Shown here in pieces: positions 43,638-51,545 of a DNA stretch of 64,000 nucleotides (the stretch's first letter is position 1; each line of letters opens with the position of its first letter). The stretch comes from JAVJST01 sp040219295 (GTDB lineage: Bacteria; Pseudomonadota; Alphaproteobacteria; Rhodospirillales; Casp-alpha2): NCBI GenBank assembly GCA_040219295.1, contig JAVJST010000005.1, positions 1,054,001 through 1,118,000 of the forward strand, read 5' to 3'. Position numbers and translations under genes: made by a program. Under the pieces are notes generated by a model. That model was not told the origin of the DNA, did not search any database, and saw nothing but the letters and a program-made list of their open reading frames with translations.

Positions 43638-44969
43638 CTACAACGCCGGCCCGGGGTCCATGCGGCTGCCGTCCGAGAACCGCGAGAAGCGGAACCGCGT
43701 CAGGTCGTGCCCGGCCGGTCTGCCCCGAAGCAGGTCGGCAATCACCCGGCCGGCGCCGGGACCGATGCCGAACCCGTGACCGCTGAAGCCCGTGGCGATG
43801 AACAGGCCAGCCATCAGCGGCGCCTCGTCGATGACCGGCAGCACGTCCGGGGTAGTGTCGATCATGCCCGACCACGCCTCGGCGCGGCCGATGTCCTTCA
43901 GTTCCGGTATCTGCGATTTCAGCCGCTGTTCGATCAGCGCCACCAGCTTCGGTTCCGGTTTCGGGTCGAGAACCCGCACGTACTCGAACGGCGAGACGTC
44001 GGCGCCGGTCCACCGCGACGGTGCCGGGGTCGCCATGGGATTGCCGGTGAACGACAGTTCCACGGTGCGGAAGGCCTGCCTGAGCAATGGCCAGAACGGC
44101 CGCAGGTAGCGGACGCTGTCACCGCTGACGAAATGTTCGCGGTGTTCGGCCGCGGCCAGCGAATACCCGCCGTCCTCGCGCCGCCGGAAGGCGAGGGTTC
44201 CCGTCGCCGCGTTGCCGCTGAAGACCTCCGGGCCCGGCTGCGTCCTGACGACGGTTTCCTTGACGCTGAGCTGTGGCAGATCGATGCCGAGGTTGCGCAG
44301 GAACAGCGACGACCAGGCGCCGCCGGCGACGACGACCCGGTCGCACCGGACCGTGCCGTGTTCCGTGACCACGGCGCTGACCGCGCCGCCCGTCGTTTCG
44401 ACGACGCGCACCGCGCAATTCTCGGCGATGGCGGCGCCGGCGCGCTGCGCCGCGCGGGCGAGGGCGGGGACCGCGACGAACGGTTCCGCGCGGCCGTCGC
44501 TCGGGGTATGGAGGGCGCCTTTCCAGGGTCCGCGCAGGCCGGGAATGAGATCGGCGAGTTCGTCCGCGGTCAGCAGCCGGGTATCCAGCTGGTGCTCACG
44601 CGCGATCTCGAGCCAGCGCCCGAAGGACTCCATGTCCTCGTCGGTCTCGGCGACGTAGACCACGCCGTTCCGCCGGAAGCCCACGTCCTCGCCGGTCTCG
44701 GCGGAAAGTTCGCTCCAGATCCGGATGCTTTCCATCATGATCGGCAGTTCGTCGGGATCGCGGCCCTGCTGGCGCACCCAGCCCCAGTTGCGGCTCGACT
44801 GCTCGCCGGCGACCCGGCCTTTCTCGCAGACCAGCACGCGAACGCCCGCCCGCGCGAGATGCCACGCCGTCGCGATGCCGATGATGCCGGCGCCGATGAC
44901 GACGACGTCGACCGCGCCGGGCAGCGGGTCGGTAAAGGTTGCGGGGCTGGTGATGCTGGGCGGTGGCAT
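43638..44969 (-). CDS. FAD-dependent oxidoreductase (DAO/DadA family)
   Basis: A protein of 443 residues. The FAD-binding GxGxxG is in VVIGAGIIGIATAWHLARAG near residue 24, followed by the DAO-family region SSRNWGWVRQQGRDPDELP and the C-terminal FSGHGFGIGPGAGRVIADLL that closes the flavin site. Members oxidise D-amino acids, glycine, sarcosine or opines; the substrate is not evident here. It begins 18 bases after the DUF983 gene and may be co-transcribed with it. Confidence 0.85.
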   Translation of the reverse strand: MPPPSITSPATFTDPLPGAVDVVVIGAGIIGIATAWHLARAGVRVLVCEKGRVAGEQSSRNWGWVRQQGRDPDELPIMMESIRIWSELSAETGEDVGFRRNGVVYVAETDEDMESFGRWLEIAREHQLDTRLLTADELADLIPGLRGPWKGALHTPSDGRAEPFVAVPALARAAQRAGAAIAENCAVRVVETTGGAVSAVVTEHGTVRCDRVVVAGGAWSSLFLRNLGIDLPQLSVKETVVRTQPGPEVFSGNAATGTLAFRRREDGGYSLAAAEHREHFVSGDSVRYLRPFWPLLRQAFRTVELSFTGNPMATPAPSRWTGADVSPFEYVRVLDPKPEPKLVALIEQRLKSQIPELKDIGRAEAWSGMIDTTPDVLPVIDEAPLMAGLFIATGFSGHGFGIGPGAGRVIADLLRGRPAGHDLTRFRFSRFSDGSRMDPGPAL

Positions 44970-44987
44970 GGCGGAGCGCGGCGCCGT

Positions 44988-45374
44988 CTACTGGCGCTCG
45001 TCGCCCCGGATGCCAAGCTGCCACATGAGGCCGATCGTCGCCCCCTTGATGTGGGGGAGCAGCGTCAGGGTCATGACGATGATCGTCGGCAGCCAGATGG
45101 CCATGTGCATGGCCACCGTCGGCGCGTAGAGCTTTTCGACGAAGAACGCCAGCGGGACGACGATGTGACCGACGACGACGATCGTCAGGTAGGCGGGCAG
45201 ATCATCGGCGCGGATCAGCCCGAGCTCCGAATGGCAATGATCGCAGCTGTCGCTGGGTTTCAGGTATCGGCGGAACAGCCGGCCGCCGCCGCAGCTCGGG
45301 CAGCGCTGGCGGAGGCCGCGCAAGAGCGAGACGGACAGGGTCGGGCGATCGGGGCTGGCGTCGGGCATGGGCAT
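44988..45374 (-). CDS. DUF983 membrane protein
   Basis: A protein of 128 residues. An N-terminal zinc-ribbon-like pair of CxxC motifs (RCPSCGGG near 25 and DSCDHCHSELG near 45) precedes two membrane helices (LTIVVVGHIVVPLAFFVEKLY, AIWLPTIIVMTLTLLPHIKG). DUF983 proteins occur near cytochrome oxidase genes in alphaproteobacteria, but their job is unknown. Starts at 45374 or 45368. Next to an IS3 relic. Confidence 0.87.
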   Translation of the reverse strand: MPMPDASPDRPTLSVSLLRGLRQRCPSCGGGRLFRRYLKPSDSCDHCHSELGLIRADDLPAYLTIVVVGHIVVPLAFFVEKLYAPTVAMHMAIWLPTIIVMTLTLLPHIKGATIGLMWQLGIRGDERQ

Positions 45375-45431
45375 AAAGGTCGTTCCCAGTGATTGATAGC
45401 TACCGTGAAATGCGCGTTATGACGGCCTGAG

Positions 45432-45665
45432 TCAATCACCGGCGGGAATCGAACCCGGAGCGTCCCGTCTTGGCGAGGAATCGAACGAACGGTCTGACAG
45501 CAGACGCTTCTGGCGACGCTGGACATGGTCAGCTTCTAGCCAATAACGGCCATACTGGCGCGCCAGTTCGATCATGTCCCAGACCAGCCTGTCCTCGTCA
45601 ACACGAGACTTCGGTAGGAAGCGGTGCGTTGAACGATGCTGTTTAGCAAAAATACGCGGTCGACC
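45432..45665 (-). pseudogene. IS3-family transposase (OrfB) relic
   Basis: Reading the reverse strand from about 45662 gives RPRIFAKQHRSTHRFLPKS and then VDEDRLVWDMIELARQYGRY (down to about 45543). This is the start of the IS3-family OrfB catalytic region (QHRSTQR...D..RL..DMI.LA.QYGRYGYRRI in intact elements). After RY the homology stops and the frame runs on to a TGA at 45434-45432. No DDE residues, partner OrfA or terminal repeats were found, so this is a fragment. It stands at the edge of the lower-GC gene cluster to its right. The rest of the 45375-45764 gap shows nothing else. Confidence 0.7.
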
Positions 45666-45764
45666 AATTCAGTGGGGGAGAATTAAGTCAGAGGAAACTA
45701 CCTGCCGCGCATCGCCAAGGATGGAGGGTGGATGAAACACCGATTGTCGTTTGGTCGGTTCGAG

Positions 45765-47306
45765 TCAGAGACCTTCCAGGATCTCCGCGCGCTTTTCGGC
45801 CGCCTCGTCTTCAGTGATTAGGCCTTCCTCGACTAGTTCACGAAGTTCGGCGAGGCGCTGCTTGATGGTTTTCTCTTCGGTGCTTGGACCAACATCAGGC
45901 TCTTCGACAGGTTCCTGAACAGATTCGACCCTCACGTATCCAAGGGCGATCATGTTTCGATCCAAAACATCATCCTCAAAAGTTGCGTGGTCGCTGGCCT
46001 CATACCACTCATCCACTGAAAACCCTAGGCTCTCCGCGAAGATGGACTCCCACTCAGCCGAATTTGGTTCACCGCCGGCAGGGGTATATATTTCTGTATG
46101 TTTGAGGGTGGCAAATCTTGAAAGAAAGATGTCCTCAGCTTCCTCCGGTTCTGAGATGCCGACAACCTCTATCGTCCGGCGCAAAGTATAGTCCGCTCCG
46201 TTGGGTCCGAGGATCTTGTAGTGCAGGGTAAACTCGGTTCTATTTCCGACGGCCAGAGGGAACAATTTCCCCCTTATGTCATCGATGGCGACAAGTTCAT
46301 CCCGATAGAACTCAGTTGAAGGTTCATCTTGATCGGCGGCTTGGCTGACGCTTCGCATCTGACTTGCAGTATGAATAAACGGATAGCCAGCATATCGATT
46401 GGTTGTTAAGTCAGAATACACTGGCCAATCCTCCGTGGGTTCGGCTCGATAGTCTTCCTGAACGGAATAGATCCTTCCGACGCGGTCGATGACTTCTCCG
46501 TGCAAGGTGTCTCCTGAATTGATACCTCGAAGCTTGAAGGAACGGACCGCGAATTCCGGCGCACCTTTGAAGGCCGGGTGCGAGAGGAGTATCTCTTCGA
46601 CCGCAGTGAATGCCCCTTCGATACTCACATCTGAACCGCTGGAGGATTGGTCGCCACTCTCTAGCAGCTCTTGTTGCTCAGCCGACATTGCGCCAGTGAG
46701 CGAGAGCATCAACAACTCATCGATTTCTTCGCTCTCACCGAGCCCGTGATCACGTCGGAACGCCAAGATTGCTCGCTTGGTGTTTGCACCCATGATGCCG
46801 TCAGGGCTGCCGGCGTCGTATCCTCGCGCGTTCAGAAGTTCCTGGACATATGTCGTCAAAGACTTGGCAATCCCCGGCGCTCCCGCGCCGTAGGCTTCAA
46901 CCAAAAGCCGAACACCTTTCGCCTTGTTGGGCTTGACCCCTATACCATTCATGAAGAAATGCCCGAGCATTCCTTTTGCTCTAGGGTTCCCCATCTGTGC
47001 GGCTTTATGCACCAGAATCGTACCGAGTACGTCGTTTTCTGCGACACCTTCCCCTTCCAAAACCAACCCGGCGAGCAGGTAAACTGCCTCAGAATTACCG
47101 GATAGTGCCAGCGGCGTGATTATCCTCACTGCCCTCTCGTAGTCTTCATACAGGTAAGCGTCCCAATAGGTATCGATTACATCCTGAGCGGTCGCAGAAG
47201 AAACGCCCTTCGAGAACGACACGACCGCCACGACCAGAGACACGCAAGCAAAGACCACTCGAAAACGATGCGTCCGACTTCGGGAACGGATAGTCAAACT
47301 AATCAT
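45765..47306 (-). CDS. Exported SEL1/peptidoglycan-binding/SHOCT protein
   Basis: A protein of 513 residues with a signal peptide (VVFACVSLVVAVVSFSKGVSSATA). Two SEL1-like repeats lie at about 50-140 (AVYLLAGLVLEGEGVAEND, AKGMLGHFFMNGIGVKPNKAKG), a PG_binding_1-like module at 150-190 (LLNARGYDAGSPDGIMGANTKRAILAFRRD), a middle region of unknown fold, and a SHOCT-like helix at the end (KQRLAELRELVEEGLITEDEAAEKRAEIL). The parts suggest binding to the cell wall; no catalytic motif is seen. It overlaps the upstream gene by 8 bases and is the last of three co-directional genes. Confidence 0.75.
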   Translation of the reverse strand: MISLTIRSRSRTHRFRVVFACVSLVVAVVSFSKGVSSATAQDVIDTYWDAYLYEDYERAVRIITPLALSGNSEAVYLLAGLVLEGEGVAENDVLGTILVHKAAQMGNPRAKGMLGHFFMNGIGVKPNKAKGVRLLVEAYGAGAPGIAKSLTTYVQELLNARGYDAGSPDGIMGANTKRAILAFRRDHGLGESEEIDELLMLSLTGAMSAEQQELLESGDQSSSGSDVSIEGAFTAVEEILLSHPAFKGAPEFAVRSFKLRGINSGDTLHGEVIDRVGRIYSVQEDYRAEPTEDWPVYSDLTTNRYAGYPFIHTASQMRSVSQAADQDEPSTEFYRDELVAIDDIRGKLFPLAVGNRTEFTLHYKILGPNGADYTLRRTIEVVGISEPEEAEDIFLSRFATLKHTEIYTPAGGEPNSAEWESIFAESLGFSVDEWYEASDHATFEDDVLDRNMIALGYVRVESVQEPVEEPDVGPSTEEKTIKQRLAELRELVEEGLITEDEAAEKRAEILEGL

Positions 47307-48384
47307 ACCATTCTCGCAACACGCCTCGTTGACGCGAATATTTCTTCACCGCGTCCTGCCAGTTTTCTGTGGCTGGATAGCAAAGGTACGTATTGTCGAC
47401 CTGGTCCCAACGCCATCCACGCCAGTTCTCTGCCCAGCACGCCGCAAGATAGAAGCGACCCTGCTTGGTCAGGTTGTCGACGGCCACCGTGTGGTTCATT
47501 CCCAACACACGGTCCAGAGCCGAGATTTCGAAGTTGGGGTCGCGATTTACGTCACCGACACGAATGTAGTCCATCCGCACAGCCTCTCGGCAGAGATTGG
47601 CCGCATATAGCCAATCCGAGCTGGTATCTGCGGACTTTACCAATTCCAAACATTCGGCCGGGTTTTTTACTTTTCTCTCTTCGTAGCAGGCATTGGCCCA
47701 GTATTTTGTCTCAAAGCCAATGTTGATAAGGCATTTGTCCGAGTGCTGCTCAACACCCCGAAGATCGTCTGCGCTAAGGATTCCGTCCCCTTCGTACTCA
47801 CCAAGCCCCTTTCCGTCTGTCACCCAATCATCGATCCGGGCGCTGACTTGTTCCATCGAACCCTCGGCAAGAGGGACGTCAATAGCCAGATTGCTCTCTT
47901 GAGACGCCCCGCTGTCGTCGTCACCGACATTCAACCAGTCTTCAAGATCGGCCGTCGTGTCGGCCACGGAACCGCTAGTTTCGGGGGAGCCTTCGTTCTC
48001 AATTGACACTGACCCGCTACCACCACTTCCAAACTGTTGGTCATCTGCACGATCCAATAAGGTTGATAGTGCAGACATTCCACCGCACGTACACTGCAAG
48101 TATCCGTGCATGAGTTGGTTGCCGCCATGAGACGCGTCACAATAGGCATAGAGCTTGTCGACTTTAGCTTGATAGTTTGATCTGGTCAGGGGGCTGATCT
48201 TGTCGTCACCCCAGTTCTGAAGGACGTTCCCGTACCATAAATCGTACAACTCTGGGTCTTGGTCATAGACTTCCCGACAGTTGTTGGTAATCGAGTAATC
48301 CTGCGACAAGGCATTGTCAGCTAAGAATGTGGGCGTTATTAACGCGGCAGCAAACAAACCGATCAATTGCGTTCTCATCCCCAT
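47299..48384 (-). CDS. Exported Cys-rich protein of unknown function
   Basis: A protein of 361 residues: signal peptide (LIGLFAAALITPTFLADNALS), then a region with NNCREVYDQDPELYDLWYGN, YCDASHGG and LQCTCGG, an acidic Ser/Gly-rich linker near 110-170, and a C-terminal domain with KCLINIGFETKYWANACYEE, CLELVKSADTSSDWLYAANLC and AACWAENWRGWRWD. Nine or so cysteines in an exported protein suggest several disulfides. No family was recognised. Its start overlaps the end of the broken SEL1 gene, and its end overlaps the next gene by 8 bases, so the three form a unit. Confidence 0.65.
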   Translation of the reverse strand: MGMRTQLIGLFAAALITPTFLADNALSQDYSITNNCREVYDQDPELYDLWYGNVLQNWGDDKISPLTRSNYQAKVDKLYAYCDASHGGNQLMHGYLQCTCGGMSALSTLLDRADDQQFGSGGSGSVSIENEGSPETSGSVADTTADLEDWLNVGDDDSGASQESNLAIDVPLAEGSMEQVSARIDDWVTDGKGLGEYEGDGILSADDLRGVEQHSDKCLINIGFETKYWANACYEERKVKNPAECLELVKSADTSSDWLYAANLCREAVRMDYIRVGDVNRDPNFEISALDRVLGMNHTVAVDNLTKQGRFYLAACWAENWRGWRWDQVDNTYLCYPATENWQDAVKKYSRQRGVLREWYD

Positions 48385-48920
48385 TCGCCTTTTTTACAAG
48401 GGCGTCGGAAAGCGCCTGGTTCTTCATTACGCCTCGACCCGCCGCATACATTACAGCAAGTATCCGCATTGCCCTTCGATCACCTGATTTTGCTAAACGG
48501 GGCCAAGATACGAAGAGCGGGAATATAGTCGCCTTCCTTGACCATACGTTTGCCCTTGAGGAAGGGGTCGCGCGCCTCAGCCGCGTCTTGTTCCTTCTGC
48601 TTCTCTTCCTGCTCCCGTCTCGCTTGTTCGGCACGTTCGCGTTCCTTGATCTCCTCGTAGTATGCGTCTTGGTACGATTCATCGTTGCACATTGTGGCCA
48701 AAGAGAAGTTACGCGCGATCCACGTGTTCATCTCCGCGTGAGAAACGTCTAGGTCAAAGAGCAAGTCGTACATGGTAACGCATTCTTCTGGGTAGTATGC
48801 CTTCGCACTTTGAGACGCAGGAACAAAGGAGAGGGTTGCCGCGGTCAGTGCAACGCCAGCGAGCCGCAGTCCTCTGCTTAAGGCCCGGTCTACCCAATCG
48901 GTTAGCCACGAGATCGGCAC
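48317..48920 (-). pseudogene. SEL1-type exported protein, frameshifted
   Basis: Frame 1 runs from 48920 (signal peptide near GVALTAATLSFVPASQSAKA, coiled-coil EEIKERERAEQARREQEEKQK) to GDYIPALRILAP and stops at 48480. In the next frame the expected SEL1 continuation appears: LAKSGDRRAMRILAVMYAAGRGV and NQALSDALVKKAN, ending at 48317. Joining ILAP to LAKSGD needs removal of one T from the TTT near 48495-48497, so a single-base insertion broke the gene. It is either a true mutation or a sequencing error. If intact it would be about 200 residues. It leads the three-gene cluster. Confidence 0.7.
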
Positions 48921-48982
48921 GAAATGGTTCCCCCCTCACATCGGCCATGCACATTAACCAACAAGTAAACCGCAATCACGGC

Positions 48983-49005
48983 TGAGTGGTCAACTTGACC
49001 ATTCA
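48983..49005. terminator. Inverted repeat, possible terminator or operator
   Basis: TGAGTGGTCA and TGACCATTCA pair around three bases with one G-T mismatch. It lies in the 214-base gap between the divergent SEL1 gene and the FliF-like lipoprotein, where a regulator site is as likely as a terminator since no T-run follows. Confidence 0.25.
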
Positions 49006-49134
49006 GCGCATGAAGACGCTGAAGTAGAGGGCCGAACACGATAAGGTGGTCTTCGGACGGTAGGAACAGAGATGAAACTGCGTTATCTTAAGGCCATTGC
49101 GGTTTGATGTTGGGGCATTCAAGGCAAGCAAGCG

Positions 49135-49539
49135 ATGACCGAGATTACTCGAAAGTTCGCAGTGTTGGTTTGCGTGATGATGTTGGCGGCGTGCGCTGCC
49201 CCAGCCTCGCTCCTCGACCAGCGGCGCGAGTTCGAACAACGCAAATCTGAAGAAGTCGAGAGATTGCTGGCGTCAGTCGTTGGCGAGAAAGCGGTGCGTG
49301 CACAGGTTTCTGCCGAGACCACGGCCGATGGAATAGTGAAGTCATTGTCGGTCGCCGTCCTCGTTGATTATCTCCGCGAGCGAGGCATGGACGGAGAAGA
49401 GGACGTGTCCCCGAGATCGTTCGAGGAACTGGAGTCCCTGACCTTTCTGGTGCAATCGGCGGTTGGCTTCGATGCGGAACGAGGCGACAACGTTGAAGTC
49501 ATGAACGTTCGGTTCATCGACCAAATTGACGTTCAGTAA
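49135..49539 (+). CDS. Mini-lipoprotein resembling the FliF third ring-building motif
   Basis: A protein of 134 residues with a lipobox (LAACA near residue 20). The rest matches FliF's RBM3 split in two. EVERLLASVVGEKAVRAQVSAE corresponds to the FliF VEALLxPxxGxGxVxAQVxA block. LSVAVLVDY, PRSFEELESLTFLVQSAVGFDAERGDNVEVMNVRF corresponds to the block after the beta-collar. The roughly 100-residue beta-collar insert of real FliF is absent, leaving a compact ring-building-type domain on a lipid anchor, as in EscJ/SctJ- or SpoIIIAG-like proteins. No other flagellar or secretion gene is adjacent. Function unknown. Confidence 0.7.
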   Translation: MTEITRKFAVLVCVMMLAACAAPASLLDQRREFEQRKSEEVERLLASVVGEKAVRAQVSAETTADGIVKSLSVAVLVDYLRERGMDGEEDVSPRSFEELESLTFLVQSAVGFDAERGDNVEVMNVRFIDQIDVQ

Positions 49540-49697
49540 CGTTGACGGACTCTCGCTGGCAGCACTTTTTGCTCTGGTCCGGCGTTCCAAGTTCTTCGGG
49601 GCTTTTCTATTGTCCGCTCCGGGTCACAAACAGTCATGAGTGCGGGGCTTTCCGGTCACCCGCTGAGTGGGCGAAGCGCCCCACCGTGCTATCCCAC

Positions 49698-49782
49698 CGC
49701 AAAACCGTATCCAGCGAAATCAACAGTCTGGGGATGGTCAAGGCGCCGGCCGACACGCGGGTCGTCGTCGCCAGGTCGGGCG
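49698..49782 (+). repeat. Partial duplicate of the mnmA 5' end (copy A)
   Basis: These 85 bases match 51461-51545 with about 10 differences; 34 consecutive bases are identical. In frame they encode SSEINSLGMVKAPADTRVVV, the MnmA N terminus, but with the ATG lost and ending inside the PP-loop. Weak similarity to the mnmA promoter region extends a few bases upstream. The surrounding gap 49540-49905 contains no gene. Confidence 0.85.
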
Positions 49783-49905
49783 AGATGCGACCGACGGAAC
49801 GATCCCTTCGGGTAACTGCGCCAGTCCCCGGGGTCGGTCGAATATTCCATTGCGCGGATATCGGGAAAGGCATAGCGTGTCGGAAGTTTGTTGATCGTCC
49901 AACAT

Positions 49906-50553
49906 ATGAAGATGCAAGGCATGGATGCGGTGAAGCCGAGGCGGCGTCGACGGCAGTCGGAAATCCGCGAGTTCCGGCGCGAGAGCCTGATGCGCGCGGC
50001 GCTCGTCACCGTCGGAGAGCACGATCTCGAGGGCGCCACGGTAGCGAGAATCTGCGCCCGCGCCGGCGCATCGCGCGGCTTGATCTCTCACTACTTCAGC
50101 AGCAAGGAGGATTTGCTGGTCGCGGCGCTGCGCGGCCTGTTCGACGACGCACAGGCCTTGAAGGAGAGAATTGCGGCGGACGAATCGCTGACCGCGGTCG
50201 AGCGTATTCGCCGTATCGCCCACAGCAGTTTCAAGGCGCCGGTCTACTCGTGGGAAGCGGCGGCGGCCTGGCAGGCATTCACCAATGCCAGCCGGCACAA
50301 TTCCGCGTTTCGCGGCGCCATCCGGCGGCCGACGCAACAGGCGGTGACGACCGTCACGCCGCTGTTCGAACAACTGGCGGCAAAGAAGGCCCTGCGGGGC
50401 AGCCCGAATGAAAGCGCGATGGGCCTGTTCATCCTGATCGACGGCCTGTGGAACAGCCTTGCCACCGGCAAGGACAAACTGCGCCCGACGCAGGCGATGG
50501 CCCTATGCGACACTTACCTCGAGGGGTGCCTCGAGTCGGATCAACCCAACTGA
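49906..50553 (+). CDS. TetR-family regulator (BetI-like)
   Basis: About 215 residues. The basic leader KPRRRRRQSE precedes the HTH: REFRRESLMRAALVTVGEHDLEGATVARICARAGASRGLISHYFSSKEDLLVAAL, very like BetI-type regulators. The C-terminal ligand domain has the WEAAAAWQAFTNASRHN motif (BetI: W..FW..A). The ligand is unknown. It is only 10 bases upstream of the dioxygenase gene, so it probably controls it. ATG 49912 and 49921 are alternative starts. Confidence 0.87.
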   Translation: MKMQGMDAVKPRRRRRQSEIREFRRESLMRAALVTVGEHDLEGATVARICARAGASRGLISHYFSSKEDLLVAALRGLFDDAQALKERIAADESLTAVERIRRIAHSSFKAPVYSWEAAAAWQAFTNASRHNSAFRGAIRRPTQQAVTTVTPLFEQLAAKKALRGSPNESAMGLFILIDGLWNSLATGKDKLRPTQAMALCDTYLEGCLESDQPN

Positions 50554-50563
50554 GATATCCGCC

Positions 50564-51418
50564 ATGCAAACACCCTTGAACCACCGCGACATCATCAACT
50601 ACGAGCTTTATCCCATCGACCGGTTGAACGATCCCCGCCGTCAGGCGGCCGTCGACCATGTCCGGTCCGAGCTGGCCGACGACGGGTGCGCCGTGATCCG
50701 GAACTTCTTCAGCGACGCCGGCCTCGACGCCCTGACCGGCGAGGCAGAGGCACGGAAAGCGCAGGCGTACTACTCGCCGCGGAAGGACAACAACGTCTAC
50801 CTCAACGACGGCAACCCGGATCTGCCGCCCGAGCATCCGCTCAACATTCTCATGCCCCGGACCAACGGTTTCGTCACGGCCGATCTGTTCGGCGAGGAAA
50901 CCGTCGCGCGTCAGCTTTACTACTGGGAGCCGTTGAAGCGTTTTCTGGCCGACTGTCTCGGCAAGGACGAGCTGCATATCTACGAGGATCCGGTCTCCAA
51001 CATGATCGTCAACGTCGGCAAGCCCGGGCAGCAGTTCAATTGGCACTTCGACACCAATGAGTTCACCATCACGATGCTGCTGCGGCCGGCCCGTTCGGGC
51101 GGCATCTTCGAGTACATCCCCGGCCTTCGGACTGCCGCCGACGAGTGCTACGACGATGTTGGCCGCGTCCTCCACGGGGATCGCAGCCGGGTGCGCCAGC
51201 TTCAGCTCAATGCGGGCGACCTGCAGTTCTTCCTTGGCCGGTTCGCACTGCACCAGGTTACCGAGAACACCGGCGACAGCGATCGGCTGGTCCTGATCAT
51301 GTCGTTCGCCGATGCGCCGGGCATGATCGGCAGCAAGGAGCGGGTCATGAATCTCTACGGCAAGGTGACCAGGGAACACGAACAGCGCCGGGTGTTCGCC
51401 GACGGCCTGGTCGACTGA
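50564..51418 (+). CDS. Fe(II)/2-oxoglutarate dioxygenase (HalD/BesD-like, hydroxylase type)
   Basis: About 284 residues. The double-stranded beta-helix iron site is in NWHFDTNEFTITMLL (H-x-D), the second His is in LGRFALHQVTENTG, and an Arg for 2-oxoglutarate follows (DRLVLIMSF). The surrounding motifs (HFDTNEFT, GGIFEYIPGLR, GDLQFFLGR) recall the HalD/BesD family, some of whose members are halogenases with H-x-G. Here the Asp is kept, so hydroxylation rather than halogenation is expected, perhaps of a free amino acid. It is paired with the TetR gene and followed by mnmA. Confidence 0.78.
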   Translation: MQTPLNHRDIINYELYPIDRLNDPRRQAAVDHVRSELADDGCAVIRNFFSDAGLDALTGEAEARKAQAYYSPRKDNNVYLNDGNPDLPPEHPLNILMPRTNGFVTADLFGEETVARQLYYWEPLKRFLADCLGKDELHIYEDPVSNMIVNVGKPGQQFNWHFDTNEFTITMLLRPARSGGIFEYIPGLRTAADECYDDVGRVLHGDRSRVRQLQLNAGDLQFFLGRFALHQVTENTGDSDRLVLIMSFADAPGMIGSKERVMNLYGKVTREHEQRRVFADGLVD

Positions 51419-51460
51419 ACCGGCCGCCTTGCTCTTGCGCCGCCAACGCCTATATTGCGC

Positions 51461-51545
51461 CGCATGAACGCATTCAGCGAAATCAACAGCCTGGGAATCG
51501 CCAAGGCGCCGGCCGACACGCGGGTCGTCGTCGCCATGTCGGGCG
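51461..51545 (+). repeat. mnmA 5' end, copy B (intact gene)
   Basis: The intact partner of the repeat at 49698-49782, covering the mnmA start codon and the first PP-loop residues. The two copies bracket exactly the TetR and dioxygenase genes, 1763 bases apart. Confidence 0.85.

Noticed and set aside
45421..45490. tRNA-like T-arm sequences (GGTTCGATTCCCG and TTCGTTCGATTCC) on the reverse strand
   Set aside because: No matching acceptor stem, anticodon arm or CCA end could be built; the DNA is accounted for by the tail of the IS3 relic frame.
49135..49539. Part of a flagellar operon
   Set aside because: No other flagellar or type III secretion gene lies within the neighbouring kilobases, and a lipobox replaces FliF's N-terminal membrane helix.
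50564..51418. Amino-acid halogenase
   Set aside because: Halogenases of this family replace the iron-binding Asp by Gly; here HFD keeps it, so hydroxylase is the better call.
45375..51460. Complete genomic island with integrase and attachment sites
   Set aside because: Only an IS3 fragment and the mnmA duplication mark the edges; no integrase, tRNA or direct repeat spanning the whole block is visible, so it may be several independent events.
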